A stretch of 64,000 bases of DNA from Kitasatospora cineracea (GTDB taxonomy: Bacteria > Actinomycetota > Actinomycetes > Streptomycetales > Streptomycetaceae), in contig NZ_RJVJ01000002.1 of the NCBI RefSeq assembly GCF_003751605.1, positions 1,783,293-1,847,292 of the forward strand. Reading direction: 5' to 3'. Shown here piece after piece: positions 1 through 8,671 of this stretch. Position 1 is the first letter of the stretch, and each line of letters opens with the position of its first letter. The position numbers were made by a program, and so were the translations under genes. Below the pieces are notes generated by a model, which saw only the letters and a program-made list of their open reading frames with translations, was not told where the DNA came from and ran no database searches.

Positions 1-136
1 GCGACCCCGTGGACGAACCGCTTGGCGTGCGCAGTAGGATCGGCCCCTGCGCACGGCGTACGGGGGCCGCGGTCGAAGACGCGAAGCCCCGCGCGCCTGC
101 GGTTCGGCGGAGCGGGGGCGGCGTCATCACACGGGG

Positions 137-171
137 CGCCCTCACCGTACGTATCCAGATGCGTGAGGGCG
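137..171. promoter_or_regulatory. Inverted repeat upstream of the ESX locus
   Basis: Nine-base perfect inverted repeat: CGCCCTCAC at 137-145 and GTGAGGGCG at 163-171, with a 17-base spacer. It lies about 165 bases before the eccC start in the 5' non-coding stretch (1-279), where I see no convincing gene. It could be a regulator operator or a stem-loop at the end of an upstream transcript. The spacing of the half-sites (26 bases centre to centre) is longer than a typical single-dimer operator, so the role is inferred only. Confidence 0.4.
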
Positions 172-279
172 GATTGTGAGCGAGCGATGGGGGCGCCCCC
201 TGTCAAGTGCCCTGGGAGGGCGCGTCGTTGAGAACGGGGAGTCGCACGCTGCGGCTGCCGCCCGGGACGGGGTGACGGT

Positions 280-339
280 ATGAACGAGCGGTGCGCGGGT
301 GCGGAGCGCTCGCCGAGCGCCGGCGAGGTGGGCGCATGA
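280..339 (+). CDS. Possible 19-codon leader ORF coupled to eccC
   Basis: A short open frame begins with ATG at 280 and ends in TGA at 337-339, overlapping the eccC ATG at 336 as ATGA, the classical translational-coupling arrangement. A purine-rich run (GGGACGGGGTGA) precedes its start. The predicted peptide (MNERCAGAERSPSAGEVGA) has no recognisable domain. Its only likely role would be to deliver ribosomes to eccC or act as a leader. Chance occurrence in GC-rich DNA cannot be excluded. Confidence 0.25.
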   Translation: MNERCAGAERSPSAGEVGA

Positions 340-3300
340 GTACGGTGACGGTGAAGCGGCCGCCGCGGGCGTTCCCGCCCGCGGTGTCGGAGGAGCCGGT
401 CGAGCTGGTTCCGCCGCCCGAGCTGCCGCGCGGCGGCGGCGAGGACTGGCTGATGACGCTGATGCCGATGCTCGGCATGGGCGGCAGCGCGGCCTTCCTG
501 TTCCAGGGCGGCCAGGGCCCGATGAAGATGATGGGCGTCCTGATGATCGCCTCCACCGCCGCGATGGCGGTGGCGCAGATCGTCCGGGCCCGCAAGGGAG
601 GTAGCGCGGCCACCTCGGACGAGCGCCGCGACTACCTGAAGTACCTGCAGCAGAAGCGGCGCGAGGTGCGGCGCACGGCGGAGCGCCAGCGCGGCGCGCT
701 GCTGTTCACCCACCCGGAGCCGGACCAGCTGTGGTCGGTGGTGGCCGAGGGCCGCCGGCTGTGGGAGCGCCGGCCGACCGACGCGGACTTCGCGCAGATC
801 CGGGTCGGCCTCGGCCCGCTGCAGCTGTCGACGCCGCTGGTGGCGCCGCAGACCGCGCCGATGGACGAGCTGGAGCCGCTCGCCGCGGAGGCGATGGGCA
901 CCTTCATCAAGACCCACGGCACCCTGCAGGACCTGCCGCTGGCGGTCTCGCTGCGGGCGTTCTACCACATCACGGTGTGCGGCGACCCGGACTCGGTGTA
1001 CGGCAACGTGCGGGCGATGGTGGCCCAGCTGGCGACCCTGCACTCCCCCGAGGACCTGATGATCGGGGTGGCCGCCGCGCCCGGCGCGGTGGAGGAGTGG
1101 GAGTGGGCGAAGTGGCTGCCGCACACCCAGCACCGCAAGGAGAGCGACGGGGCCGGCTCGCGCCGCCTGATCGCCTCCGGGCTGGGCGAGCTGGAGGAGC
1201 TGCTGGCCAACGAGCTGGCCGGCCGCAAGGGCTTCTCCCGGGACAGCACGCCGACCCCGGACCAGCCGCACCTGGTGGTCATCATGGACGGCGCCTCGGT
1301 GCCGGTCGACTCGGTGATCGCCGGTCCGGAGGGCGTCCAGGGCGTCACCGTGATCGAGGTCGTCCCGGGTGACCTGGACGAGCCCAACGGCCACCTGGTG
1401 ATCACCGTCGGCAAGGACGAGCTGCTGCTGGAGGCGGCCTCCGGGGCGAGCTACCCGGGGACCCCGGACGGCCTGTCCAGCTGGCAGTCCGAGGCGCTGG
1501 CGCGGCAGTTGTCGCCGTTCCGGGCGTCCGTGGGCGGCGACGACAGCGACCCGTCGCTGGTGTCGATGGACTTCACCGAGATGATGCACACCGGCGACCC
1601 GGGCTCCTTCGACCCGGCCCGGCACTGGCGTCCCAAGCCGATGCGCGAGAAGCTGCGCGTCCCGCTGGGCGTCGGCAGCAACGGCGAGTACGTCTGGCTG
1701 GACATCAAGGAAGCCTCGCTGGAGGGCATGGGCCCGCACGGCATGTGCGTCGGCGCGACCGGTTCCGGCAAGTCCGAGGTGCTGCGCACCATCGTGCTGG
1801 CGCTGGCGGTCACCCACTCCTCCGAGGTGCTGAACCTGGTGCTCGCGGACTTCAAGGGTGGTGCGACCTTCGCCGGCATGTCGGAGATGCCGCACACCGC
1901 GGCCGTGATCACCAACCTCGAGGGCGAAGCGACCCTGATCGACCGCATGCGCGACGCGATCGAGGGCGAGATGAACCGCCGCCAGGAGCTGCTGCGCGCG
2001 GCGGGCAACTACGCGAACATCAACGAGTACGAGCGGGCCCGCGCGGCGGGTGCGCCGCTCGACCCGCTGCCCTCGCTGCTGATGATCATCGACGAGTTCT
2101 CCGAACTCCTCACCGCGAAGCCGGACTTCATCGAGCTGTTCATCCAGATCGGCCGGATCGGCCGTTCGCTGGGCATGCACATGCTGCTGGCCTCGCAGCG
2201 ACTGGAGGAGGGCAAGCTCCGCGGTCTGGACACCTTCCTCTCCTACCGCCTGGGTCTGCGCACCTTCTCGGCCGCCGAGTCGCGGGCCGCGATCGGCGTG
2301 CCGGACGCCTACCACCTGCCGCCGATCCCCGGCGTGGGCTACCTCAAGTTCGGCTCCGACGTGATGGAGCGCTTCCGCGCCGCGTACGTCTCCGGCAAGT
2401 ACCGGGCGCCGGGCACCCAGCGCGCGGTCGGCGGCGTGGTGGTCACCGCCCAGCCGGTGCTGTTCACCGCCGCCGAGGTCGAGGTCGTCGAGCCCGAGGT
2501 GGAGGTCCTCCCCGAGCTCCCCGAGGAGGAGGAGACGGACGAGGCGCTGCTGGACACCATGCTCGACGTGTTCGTGCAGCGGATGATCGGCCAGGGCCCG
2601 CCGGCCCACCAGGTGTGGCTGCCGCCGCTGGACGACTCGCCGTCGGTGGACAGCCTGCTGGAGCCGCTGCAGGTCAGCCAGGACCGCGGCCTGACCCCGG
2701 CGGCCGTCCGCCAGGGCAACCTGGTCGTCCCGGTCGGCATCGTCGACAAGCCGCGCGACCAGCGCCGCGACGTGATGTACCTGGACTACTCGGGCGCCGC
2801 GGGCCACGGCATGATCGTGGGCGGTCCGCGCTCCGGCAAGTCCACCATGGTGCGCACCATCGTGGCCGGCTTCTCGGTCACCCACACGCCGGTGGAGGCG
2901 CAGTTCTACCTGCTCGACTTCGGCGGCGGCGGCTTCGGCTCGCTGGCCGAGCTGCCGCACGTCGGCGGCGTGGCGGGCCGACTGGACGTCGAGAAGGTCC
3001 GCCGCATGATCAGCGAGGTGCACGGCGTGCTCAACCGCCGTGAGGAGCTGTTCCGGGCGACCGGCATCGACACCATCGCCACCTACCGGTCCCGCCGGGC
3101 CGCCGGGCAGCTGCCCGACGAGCAGTTCGGCGACGTGTTCCTGTTCGTCGACGGCTGGCTGACCTTCAAGCAGGAGTTCGAGGTCCTGGAGCCGGTCATC
3201 GCCGACATCGTGCAGCGCGGTCTCGGCTACGGCGTGCACGTGGTGATCACCGCGGCCCGCTACGCCGAGGTCCGCCCGGCGCTGAAGGACCAGCTGCAGA

Positions 3301-4289
3301 ACCGGGTCGAGCTGAAGCTCGGTGACTCCATGGAGTCCGAGATCGGCCGCAAGGTGGCGGCGAACGTGCCGCCCATCCCGGGCCGCGGCCTGACCGCCGA
3401 CCAGTTGCACTTCCTGTCCGGCCTGCCCCGGATCGACGGCTCCAGCAGCACCGAGGACCTGGTGGACGGCGTCGCCGACCTGGTCTCCCAGGTCAACGCG
3501 GCCTGGACCGGCCCGCGGGCCCCGCAGGTGCGCATGCTGCCGCCGGTGCTGGACGGCCACTCGCTGCCCAAGGGCTTCGAGCACCCGGAGCTGGGTGTCG
3601 CGTTCGGCGTCGACGAGGTCGAGCTGGCGCCGGTGTTCGTCAACTTCGAGTCCGACCCGCTGTTCGTCGTCTTCGGCGAGAGCGAATCCGGCAAGTCGGC
3701 GATGCTGCGGATGCTGATCAAGCAGATCACCGAGCGGTACACCCCGGACCAGGCGGGCATCGTGGTCGGCGACTTCCGCCGCTCGCTGCTCGGCGTGGTG
3801 CCGCCGGAGTACCTGGTGGAGTACGCGGCCGCCGCGCCCGCCATGACGGCGATCGTGGAGATGCTGCGCGGGGCCTGCGGGCGCCGCCTGCCCGGCCCGG
3901 ACGTCACGCCGGAGCAGCTGCGCAACCGCAGCTGGTACAGCGGCAAGGACATGTTCGTGATCGTGGACGACTACGAGCTGGTCGCCACCCAGTCGGGCAA
4001 CCCGATGGCGCCGCTGGCGGAGTTCCTGCCGTTCGCGCGCGACATCGGTCTGCGCCTGATCATCGCCCGCAACGCGGGCGGCGCCGGCCGTTCGCTGTTC
4101 GAGCCGGTGATGCAGCGGATGCGCGAGCTGGGCGGTCAGGGCCTGCTGCTCTCCGGTGACAAGGGCGAGGGCGCGCTGCTGGGCACGGTCAAGCCGCAGC
4201 CGCAGCCGCCGGGCCGCGGCGTGTTCGTCTCCCGCCGGATCCAGGCGGGCCAGACGGTGCAGACCGGCTGGCTGCCGACGCAGATCTAG
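336..4289 (+). CDS. eccC: Type VII secretion ATPase EccC (three FtsK/SpoIIIE ATPase domains)
   Basis: Motor ATPase of the ESX/type VII secretion system, which recognises WXG100 substrates and drives their export across the cytoplasmic membrane. The 1317-aa product has two hydrophobic segments near residues 55-80, then three P-loop domains: GATGSGKS at 473-480, GPRSGKS at about 830-836 and GESESGKS at 1114-1121. The first also has a clear Walker B (LLMIIDEFSE). All three domains are in one chain, unlike the split EccCa/EccCb of ESX-1. The ATG at 336 is preferred over the in-frame GTG at 291 because GGCGAGGTGGG precedes it. It may be translationally coupled to a 19-codon ORF. A strong hairpin follows the stop. 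No other ESX core gene lies downstream on the same strand before the permease. Confidence 0.96.
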   Translation: MSTVTVKRPPRAFPPAVSEEPVELVPPPELPRGGGEDWLMTLMPMLGMGGSAAFLFQGGQGPMKMMGVLMIASTAAMAVAQIVRARKGGSAATSDERRDYLKYLQQKRREVRRTAERQRGALLFTHPEPDQLWSVVAEGRRLWERRPTDADFAQIRVGLGPLQLSTPLVAPQTAPMDELEPLAAEAMGTFIKTHGTLQDLPLAVSLRAFYHITVCGDPDSVYGNVRAMVAQLATLHSPEDLMIGVAAAPGAVEEWEWAKWLPHTQHRKESDGAGSRRLIASGLGELEELLANELAGRKGFSRDSTPTPDQPHLVVIMDGASVPVDSVIAGPEGVQGVTVIEVVPGDLDEPNGHLVITVGKDELLLEAASGASYPGTPDGLSSWQSEALARQLSPFRASVGGDDSDPSLVSMDFTEMMHTGDPGSFDPARHWRPKPMREKLRVPLGVGSNGEYVWLDIKEASLEGMGPHGMCVGATGSGKSEVLRTIVLALAVTHSSEVLNLVLADFKGGATFAGMSEMPHTAAVITNLEGEATLIDRMRDAIEGEMNRRQELLRAAGNYANINEYERARAAGAPLDPLPSLLMIIDEFSELLTAKPDFIELFIQIGRIGRSLGMHMLLASQRLEEGKLRGLDTFLSYRLGLRTFSAAESRAAIGVPDAYHLPPIPGVGYLKFGSDVMERFRAAYVSGKYRAPGTQRAVGGVVVTAQPVLFTAAEVEVVEPEVEVLPELPEEEETDEALLDTMLDVFVQRMIGQGPPAHQVWLPPLDDSPSVDSLLEPLQVSQDRGLTPAAVRQGNLVVPVGIVDKPRDQRRDVMYLDYSGAAGHGMIVGGPRSGKSTMVRTIVAGFSVTHTPVEAQFYLLDFGGGGFGSLAELPHVGGVAGRLDVEKVRRMISEVHGVLNRREELFRATGIDTIATYRSRRAAGQLPDEQFGDVFLFVDGWLTFKQEFEVLEPVIADIVQRGLGYGVHVVITAARYAEVRPALKDQLQNRVELKLGDSMESEIGRKVAANVPPIPGRGLTADQLHFLSGLPRIDGSSSTEDLVDGVADLVSQVNAAWTGPRAPQVRMLPPVLDGHSLPKGFEHPELGVAFGVDEVELAPVFVNFESDPLFVVFGESESGKSAMLRMLIKQITERYTPDQAGIVVGDFRRSLLGVVPPEYLVEYAAAAPAMTAIVEMLRGACGRRLPGPDVTPEQLRNRSWYSGKDMFVIVDDYELVATQSGNPMAPLAEFLPFARDIGLRLIIARNAGGAGRSLFEPVMQRMRELGGQGLLLSGDKGEGALLGTVKPQPQPPGRGVFVSRRIQAGQTVQTGWLPTQI

Positions 4290-4316
4290 CGCGAGCACCG
4301 TCACGGACGGTGATCG

Positions 4317-4350
4317 GGAGGGCCGGGCTCCGGAAGGGGTCCGGCCCTCC
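4317..4350 (+). terminator. Terminator after eccC
   Basis: GGAGGGCCGG (4317-4326) pairs with CCGGCCCTCC (4341-4350) around a 14-base loop, 28 bases past the eccC stop. It has no U-tract, which is usual in high-GC actinobacteria. It should separate eccC from the permease gene. Confidence 0.7.
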
Positions 4351-4770
4351 GGCGTTCCCGGGCGGCATCCGAGGGGTGGAACGGTGCCATAACGTTATCT
4401 TCCGCTTTTCGCGGTTTTCCTTCGGTTCCCGTACCCGTCGGGGGTGTCCGACGACGTTTTTCGGCCCAGTAGCGCGGCGCGGCGGAGCGCCTTGGAATCG
4501 ACGTCGGCCACCTCACATCACCTTCGATTCAAGCGCAGTTAACCCGAGTTGACACTACGGAAACATACGTCCCGACCCCTTCGGAGCTGCGTTCCGCAGG
4601 CGGATCGCCCTTGTGACGACGGAATCCGCAGCCGATCGCGCGTTGACTGGGTCAATTCACCCAGGCAACCTGGCGAACCGGGAGCGAAGCAGAACCAGAC
4701 CGCGAGACCGTGCTTCGGAGGCGATACCGCTCCCCACCCCCACACCGCCGCTCAGTGGATCGGATGCCCC
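4351..4770. other. Intergenic region between eccC and the permease gene
   Basis: About 420 bases without a convincing gene and noticeably less GC-rich than the surroundings. It holds a perfect palindrome ATAACGTTAT (4389-4398), a consensus-like TTGACA (4549-4554) without a well-placed -10 box, and nested inverted repeats at 4643-4664 (TTGAC/GTCAA and CTGGGT/ACCCAG). It probably carries the permease promoter and its control elements. The exact start site cannot be read from sequence alone. Confidence 0.5.
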
Positions 4771-6177
4771 ATGACCGACACGCTTCCCCCGCAGGTAGCC
4801 TCCCCCCTCACGGGGGACACCGCGGGGAGCCCCAAGAAGCTCGCCCGATCGCTCGGCGTCGTGGGCGGCACCCTGCTCACGCTCTCCTGCGTGACCCCGG
4901 CATCCTCACTCTTCGTGATCGTTCCGGAGCTCTTCAACTCGCTCGGCACCTTCACCCTGATGTCGATCCTGATCGGCACGGTCATCTGCGTCGCGGTGGC
5001 GTTCTGCTACTCCGAGCTCGGCACCCTGGTGCCCTCCGCGGGCGGCGAGTACGCGATGGTCGGCACCCTGGCGGGCAAGTTCACCGGCTGGCTGGTCTTC
5101 ATCCAGTCGCTGATCGTGGTGATGATCGTGCCCTCACTGATCGCCATGGGCACCGCCGACTACCTGGAACCGATCATCCACCTCGACCCGAAGTGGGCCG
5201 GCGCCGCGGTGATGCTCGCGGCCACCGTGGCCGGCCTGCTGGACCTGCGGGCGAACGCCTGGATCACCGGCATCTTCCTGGTGCTGGAGGTCATCGCCTG
5301 CGCCGTGGTCGCCTTCCTCGGTTTCGGCCACTCGGAGCGCGGCGTGAGCAGCCTGCTGCACGGCTCCGTCGCCGACGTGACCAGCGGCGCCACCAGCGGG
5401 GTGGGCTTCGCGGCGATCCTGGCCGCGATGGGCACCGCGCTCTTCGTCACCCAGGGCTTCTCCACCGCGATCTACCTCTCCGAGGAGCTGGAGAACCCGC
5501 GCAAGAACGTCGCCCGCACCGTGCTGTGGACGCTGGGCCTGTCCACCGCCATCATCCTGGTCCCGGTCGCCGCGATCACCATGGGCGCCCCCGACCTGAA
5601 GGCGCTCAGCGAGGGGAACATCTCCTCGCTGGTGATCGGCTGGAGCAACAGCGGCGTCGGCACCTTCATCAGCCTGTGCATCGCGCTGGCGATCATCAAC
5701 GCCGGCATCGTGATGGTCATCCAGAACTCCCGGGTGCTGTTCGCCTCCGGCCGCGACAAGGCCTGGCCGGAGCCGGTCAACAAGGCCTTCGGCACCCTCA
5801 ACAAGTTCAGCGCCCCGTGGATCTCCACCCTGGCGGTCGGCATCCCCGGTGCCGCGCTCTGCTTCGTCGGCCAGGACCTGCTGACCAACATCACGGGTGT
5901 CGCGGTCGCCGCGCTCTACCTGCTGGTCGCCGTCGGCGCGCTGTTCTCCCGCCGCGGCCACCACAAGGCCGTCGCGGCCTGGCGCCAGCCGCTGTGGCCC
6001 GCCCTGCCGGTCCTGGTGATCGTCGCCCTGGCCTACGTCCTGACCAAGCTCGACCCCACCGCGCTGTGGTGGACCCTCGGCATCACCGCCGCGGCCAGCC
6101 TCTACTGGGCGCTCTACCTGCGCCCCCGTCCGGAGACCCGCTGGGTCATCACCCTCCCCGAGGACGAGCGCGTCTGA
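4771..6177 (+). CDS. APC-family amino acid permease
   Basis: The 468-aa integral membrane protein has about 12 hydrophobic segments and the look of the amino acid-polyamine-organocation family. It has the early glycine-rich VVGGTLLTLSCVTPASS helix, a GGEYAMVG motif and the later TAIYLSEELENPRKNVAR loop typical of APC transporters. The substrate cannot be assigned. The open frame extends upstream to 4549, but the ATG at 4771 (MTDTLPPQV) gives the usual N-terminus. It sits between eccC and the convergent mycP, flanked by terminators, so it looks like an independent transcription unit lodged inside the ESX locus rather than a secretion component. Confidence 0.88.
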   Translation: MTDTLPPQVASPLTGDTAGSPKKLARSLGVVGGTLLTLSCVTPASSLFVIVPELFNSLGTFTLMSILIGTVICVAVAFCYSELGTLVPSAGGEYAMVGTLAGKFTGWLVFIQSLIVVMIVPSLIAMGTADYLEPIIHLDPKWAGAAVMLAATVAGLLDLRANAWITGIFLVLEVIACAVVAFLGFGHSERGVSSLLHGSVADVTSGATSGVGFAAILAAMGTALFVTQGFSTAIYLSEELENPRKNVARTVLWTLGLSTAIILVPVAAITMGAPDLKALSEGNISSLVIGWSNSGVGTFISLCIALAIINAGIVMVIQNSRVLFASGRDKAWPEPVNKAFGTLNKFSAPWISTLAVGIPGAALCFVGQDLLTNITGVAVAALYLLVAVGALFSRRGHHKAVAAWRQPLWPALPVLVIVALAYVLTKLDPTALWWTLGITAAASLYWALYLRPRPETRWVITLPEDERV

Positions 6178-6229
6178 TCCCCGCGGGCCCGCCCTCCCGT
6201 CGGCCCCCACCCGGTCCCCAGGACCGGAC

Positions 6230-6260
6230 GGGGGCCGGCCCCTTTCCGGGACCGGCCCCC
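6230..6260. terminator. Bidirectional terminator between permease gene and mycP
   Basis: GGGGGCCGG (6230-6238) pairs with CCGGCCCCC (6252-6260) around a 13-base loop. It lies between the converging stops at 6177 and 6288, so it can serve both genes. Confidence 0.65.
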
Positions 6261-6287
6261 TCGTACCCACCGCCCGCGCGGGGCGGG

Positions 6288-7682
6288 TCAGTCGTGGCGC
6301 CCGCGGCGCCGCTGCATGTCCCGGGTGACGATCGAACCGCCGGCCAGGCCGGCCACCACCAGGGCGCCGATGCCGAGCACGAAGGTGCCGGTGCGGCGGT
6401 CCCGGTCGGCCTGGGTCTCCTCCAGCCCGAGCGGCTGCGGCCGCAGCGCCACGGTGTCGAGCTTGACCTGCGCGTCCACGCTGGGCGAGGCGGTCGGGCC
6501 GGGCACCTCGCTGTACTCCATGGCCTTCACCGGGTCGACCACGCCCCAGCCGATGTACTTGTTCGGGCCCCGCTCGGTGCGCTGCGCGGTCTGCTCGATC
6601 ACGGTGCGGATCTGCATCGGGTTCCAGGTGGGGTGCCAGCCCTTGAGGAGGGCGGCCACCCCGGAGACGTACGGGGCGGAGAAGCTGGTGCCGTTGTCCG
6701 TGCACTGGCCGTGGCCGGGGACGGTGGAGAGCATGTCGACGCCGGGTGCGGCCACCTTGACGAAGTCGCCGTACTGGGAGAACGGCGCCCGCTCGTTGTT
6801 CCGGTCGGAGGCGCCCACGGACAGCACCGTCGGGTAGGCGGCCGGGAAGGTCGGGCCCTCGGCGCCGTCGTTGCCCGAGGAGGCGACCACCACGATGCCG
6901 GCGGCCTCGGCCCGCTTCAGGGCCTCCCCGAGCTCCTTGTCGTGGTCGAAGCGGTTCTCGTTCTCGGACTTGTTCGGGTCGACCTGGACCCGGACGTCCT
7001 GCGAGATGTTGATGACCTGGACCTTCTGCCCGATCGCCGAGTCGATCGCCTTGATCAGGCTCCCGACGTCGCCGTTGCCGTCGGCGTCGTTCTGCCGGAT
7101 CGCCAGGATCTTCGCGTCCTTGGCCAGACCGACGAAGCCGATCTCGCCGGTCGGGTCCAGCGCGGCCGCGATGATGCCGGCCACCTTGGTGCCGTGGCCC
7201 ACCGGGTCGGTCGTGCTGGTCCCCTCCGGGACCTGCTTGTTGTTGGCCGCCATGGTCTCCTTGAGCAGGTCCGGGCCCTCGATGACCTTGTCCTTCAGCT
7301 GCGGGTTCCGGTTGTCCACCCCGGTGTCGATGACCGCGACCACGACTCCCGCGCCGGTCCGGTTCGGGACCGGGCCGTCGCCGTCGGCCTTGCCCTTCCC
7401 CTTGCCGCTGGCGGCCGGGCTGGGGCTGGCACTGGAGGCGGGCTGCGGCTTGCCCGTGCCCCACACCTCGTCCAGGAAGACCCGCTGCAGCGCCCACGGC
7501 TTGGCCTTGGTGTTCTCGCTGATCGGGAAGTTGCAGTCACCGGAGGCGGTCAGCCGCAGCTGCCCGCGGGTGTCGCCGCCCGCCGGCACCGGTCCGGCCC
7601 AGGCCGGGCCGATCGCCATCGGGCCGACCGTTCCCAGTACCAGCAGCACCGCACCAGCCCGGCGCAACGATCCTGACGCCAC
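6288..7682 (-). CDS. mycP: Type VII secretion-associated serine protease mycosin (S8 subtilisin family)
   Basis: Membrane-anchored subtilisin-like protease required for ESX function. The product has an N-terminal signal peptide (LLVLGTVGPMAIGPAWAG) and an S8 domain with Asp in AVIDTG (about 119), His in VGHGT (about 163), oxyanion Asn in SSGNDG (about 271) and Ser in NGTSFSAP (about 333). A C-terminal transmembrane helix is followed by a basic tail. I chose GTG at 7682 because GGTGGAG lies five bases before it; GTG at 7700 adds six residues and has a weaker site. A Gly/Ser/Lys-rich insertion (about residues 80-110) precedes the catalytic Asp. It is downstream of esxA on the same strand but separated by a hairpin. 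Confidence 0.95.
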   Translation of the reverse strand: MASGSLRRAGAVLLVLGTVGPMAIGPAWAGPVPAGGDTRGQLRLTASGDCNFPISENTKAKPWALQRVFLDEVWGTGKPQPASSASPSPAASGKGKGKADGDGPVPNRTGAGVVVAVIDTGVDNRNPQLKDKVIEGPDLLKETMAANNKQVPEGTSTTDPVGHGTKVAGIIAAALDPTGEIGFVGLAKDAKILAIRQNDADGNGDVGSLIKAIDSAIGQKVQVINISQDVRVQVDPNKSENENRFDHDKELGEALKRAEAAGIVVVASSGNDGAEGPTFPAAYPTVLSVGASDRNNERAPFSQYGDFVKVAAPGVDMLSTVPGHGQCTDNGTSFSAPYVSGVAALLKGWHPTWNPMQIRTVIEQTAQRTERGPNKYIGWGVVDPVKAMEYSEVPGPTASPSVDAQVKLDTVALRPQPLGLEETQADRDRRTGTFVLGIGALVVAGLAGGSIVTRDMQRRRGRHD

Positions 7683-7747
7683 CTCTGCTCCACCCCTCAC
7701 TGCGTTCCACCCGTGTCGGTCGTGCCCCGCCCCGTGCGGCGCACGAA

Positions 7748-7775
7748 GGGCGGGCGTCCGTGAGGACGCCCGCCC
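7748..7775 (-). terminator. Terminator between esxA and mycP
   Basis: GGGCGGGCGTCC (7748-7759) and GGACGCCCGCCC (7764-7775) form a 12-bp perfect stem with a four-base loop, 51 bases past the esxA stop. It should give a short, abundant esxB-esxA transcript with limited read-through into mycP. Confidence 0.8.
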
Positions 7776-7826
7776 GTGTCAAGCACTTGCCGTGCAAGTT
7801 CCCCCGTGCTGTCCGTCTACCGACGG

Positions 7827-8114
7827 TTACTGCCAGATGTTCCGGTTCGAGTCCTCGGTCTGCTGGTAGCTCTGCGCGGCGTTGTCCAGCGCGGCGGCGA
7901 TCCGACCCAGGACCTCCTGGAGGTCGGCGGCCTTGGCGTCCCACTGGGCCTGGCGGGCCTGGTAGCCCTGCTGGGCAGCGCCTTCCCAGCTGGAGGCGAT
8001 GCGCTGGACGCCCGCCTTCAGGTCGTCCAGCTGGTTCTGGATGCGCGAGGCGGTCTGCCGGACCTCGGAGCTGGCGTTCTGAATGGTCTGGAAATTGACG
8101 AGAATGCCGGACAT
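7827..8114 (-). CDS. esxA: WXG100 secreted protein, EsxA-like
   Basis: The 95-aa helical-hairpin protein of the WXG100 family is a substrate, and in partnership with its neighbour probably a structural effector, of the ESX system. The turn motif W43-E-G45 sits between two amphipathic helices. A C-terminal YQQTE (Y83, E87) fits the YxxxD/E export signal. No signal peptide is present, as expected for the family. Translation starts at ATG 8114 (MSGILVNF), preceded by GGGGAGAGATCA. The frame stays open upstream to 8147 but without good support. It is the second gene of an esxB-esxA pair, with 76 bases between them. A/B naming is by resemblance only. Confidence 0.93.
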   Translation of the reverse strand: MSGILVNFQTIQNASSEVRQTASRIQNQLDDLKAGVQRIASSWEGAAQQGYQARQAQWDAKAADLQEVLGRIAAALDNAAQSYQQTEDSNRNIWQ

Positions 8115-8190
8115 TGATCTCTCCCCTTCGATGGATTCACGGCGCACCCCCGGAGGGGCGCAGTGTGGTGGTGGTTACGAGCTACCGGCG

Positions 8191-8490
8191 TCAGCCGATG
8201 CCACCGACCGCAGCACGCTGCTCCTCTTCAGTCATCGAGTAGGCCTTGGTGGTCGCCTCGATGGCCTGACGGATCTCGTCGAGGATCCGGTTGAGCGCGT
8301 TCGCGTCCTCGTTGAACTGCGACTGCATCTGCTGGTACGCGGACGCAGCCGCGCCCTTCCAGCCCGAAGCGATCTCGGAGACCAGGTTGTTGAGACGACC
8401 GATCTCGCCCTGGACCTGCTGGTTGACCTCGCCGATGCGGTTCGCGAAGGCGGTCATTTCCTCCGCGGTCGTCGTGAACTGACCTGCCAT
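8191..8490 (-). CDS. esxB: WXG100 secreted protein, EsxB-like
   Basis: The 99-aa WXG100 protein has W44-K-G46 at the hairpin turn and a C-terminal YSMTE (Y84, E88) matching the YxxxD/E secretion signal recognised by EccC. The start at ATG 8490 (MAGQFTT) is preceded by GGTGGATC and GGGGGA; the longer open frame to 8559 is not needed. It is first of the two WXG100 genes and probably forms a heterodimer with the adjacent product. A promoter-like element with ideal spacing lies about 90 bases upstream. Confidence 0.93.
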   Translation of the reverse strand: MAGQFTTTAEEMTAFANRIGEVNQQVQGEIGRLNNLVSEIASGWKGAAASAYQQMQSQFNEDANALNRILDEIRQAIEATTKAYSMTEEEQRAAVGGIG

Positions 8491-8579
8491 GATCCACCGT
8501 CCCCCATGAGACAGACTACGTCCGGACGTCCCTGTGGCGAACGCCCGCACGGGCACCACTTCGTGTGGTGCTCTGAAGC

Positions 8580-8608
8580 ACTGTAACGGCCAACTGCCCT
8601 ACACCCAA
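8580..8608 (-). promoter_or_regulatory. Probable promoter of esxB-esxA
   Basis: On the minus strand, TTGGGT (8608-8603) and TACAGT (8585-8580) are separated by 17 bases, close to the vegetative consensus. It lies in the 181-base gap between the eccB stop and the esxB start. An eight-base inverted repeat, GCGGGTAG and CTACCCGC, lies upstream around 8617-8665. A separate promoter here fits the much higher expression expected for WXG100 substrates than for membrane components. Confidence 0.5.
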
Positions 8609-8671
8609 CACCGGATAGCGGGTAGTTACCAGACCATGACACTGGATCGCGCTACCCGCGTTGACGGCCCG

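Noticed and set aside
22..231. 69-aa plus-strand open frame before eccC
   Set aside because: No ribosome site or domain; composition is typical of random GC-rich frames. The inverted repeat at 137-171 lies inside it.
4549..4554. TTGACA as a complete permease promoter
   Set aside because: No suitable -10 hexamer lies 16-19 bases downstream, so a promoter is not claimed.
4710..7676. 988-aa plus-strand open frame
   Set aside because: It is the shifted-frame shadow of the permease and antisense to mycP; it lacks a start signal, is Arg/His-rich and has no domain.
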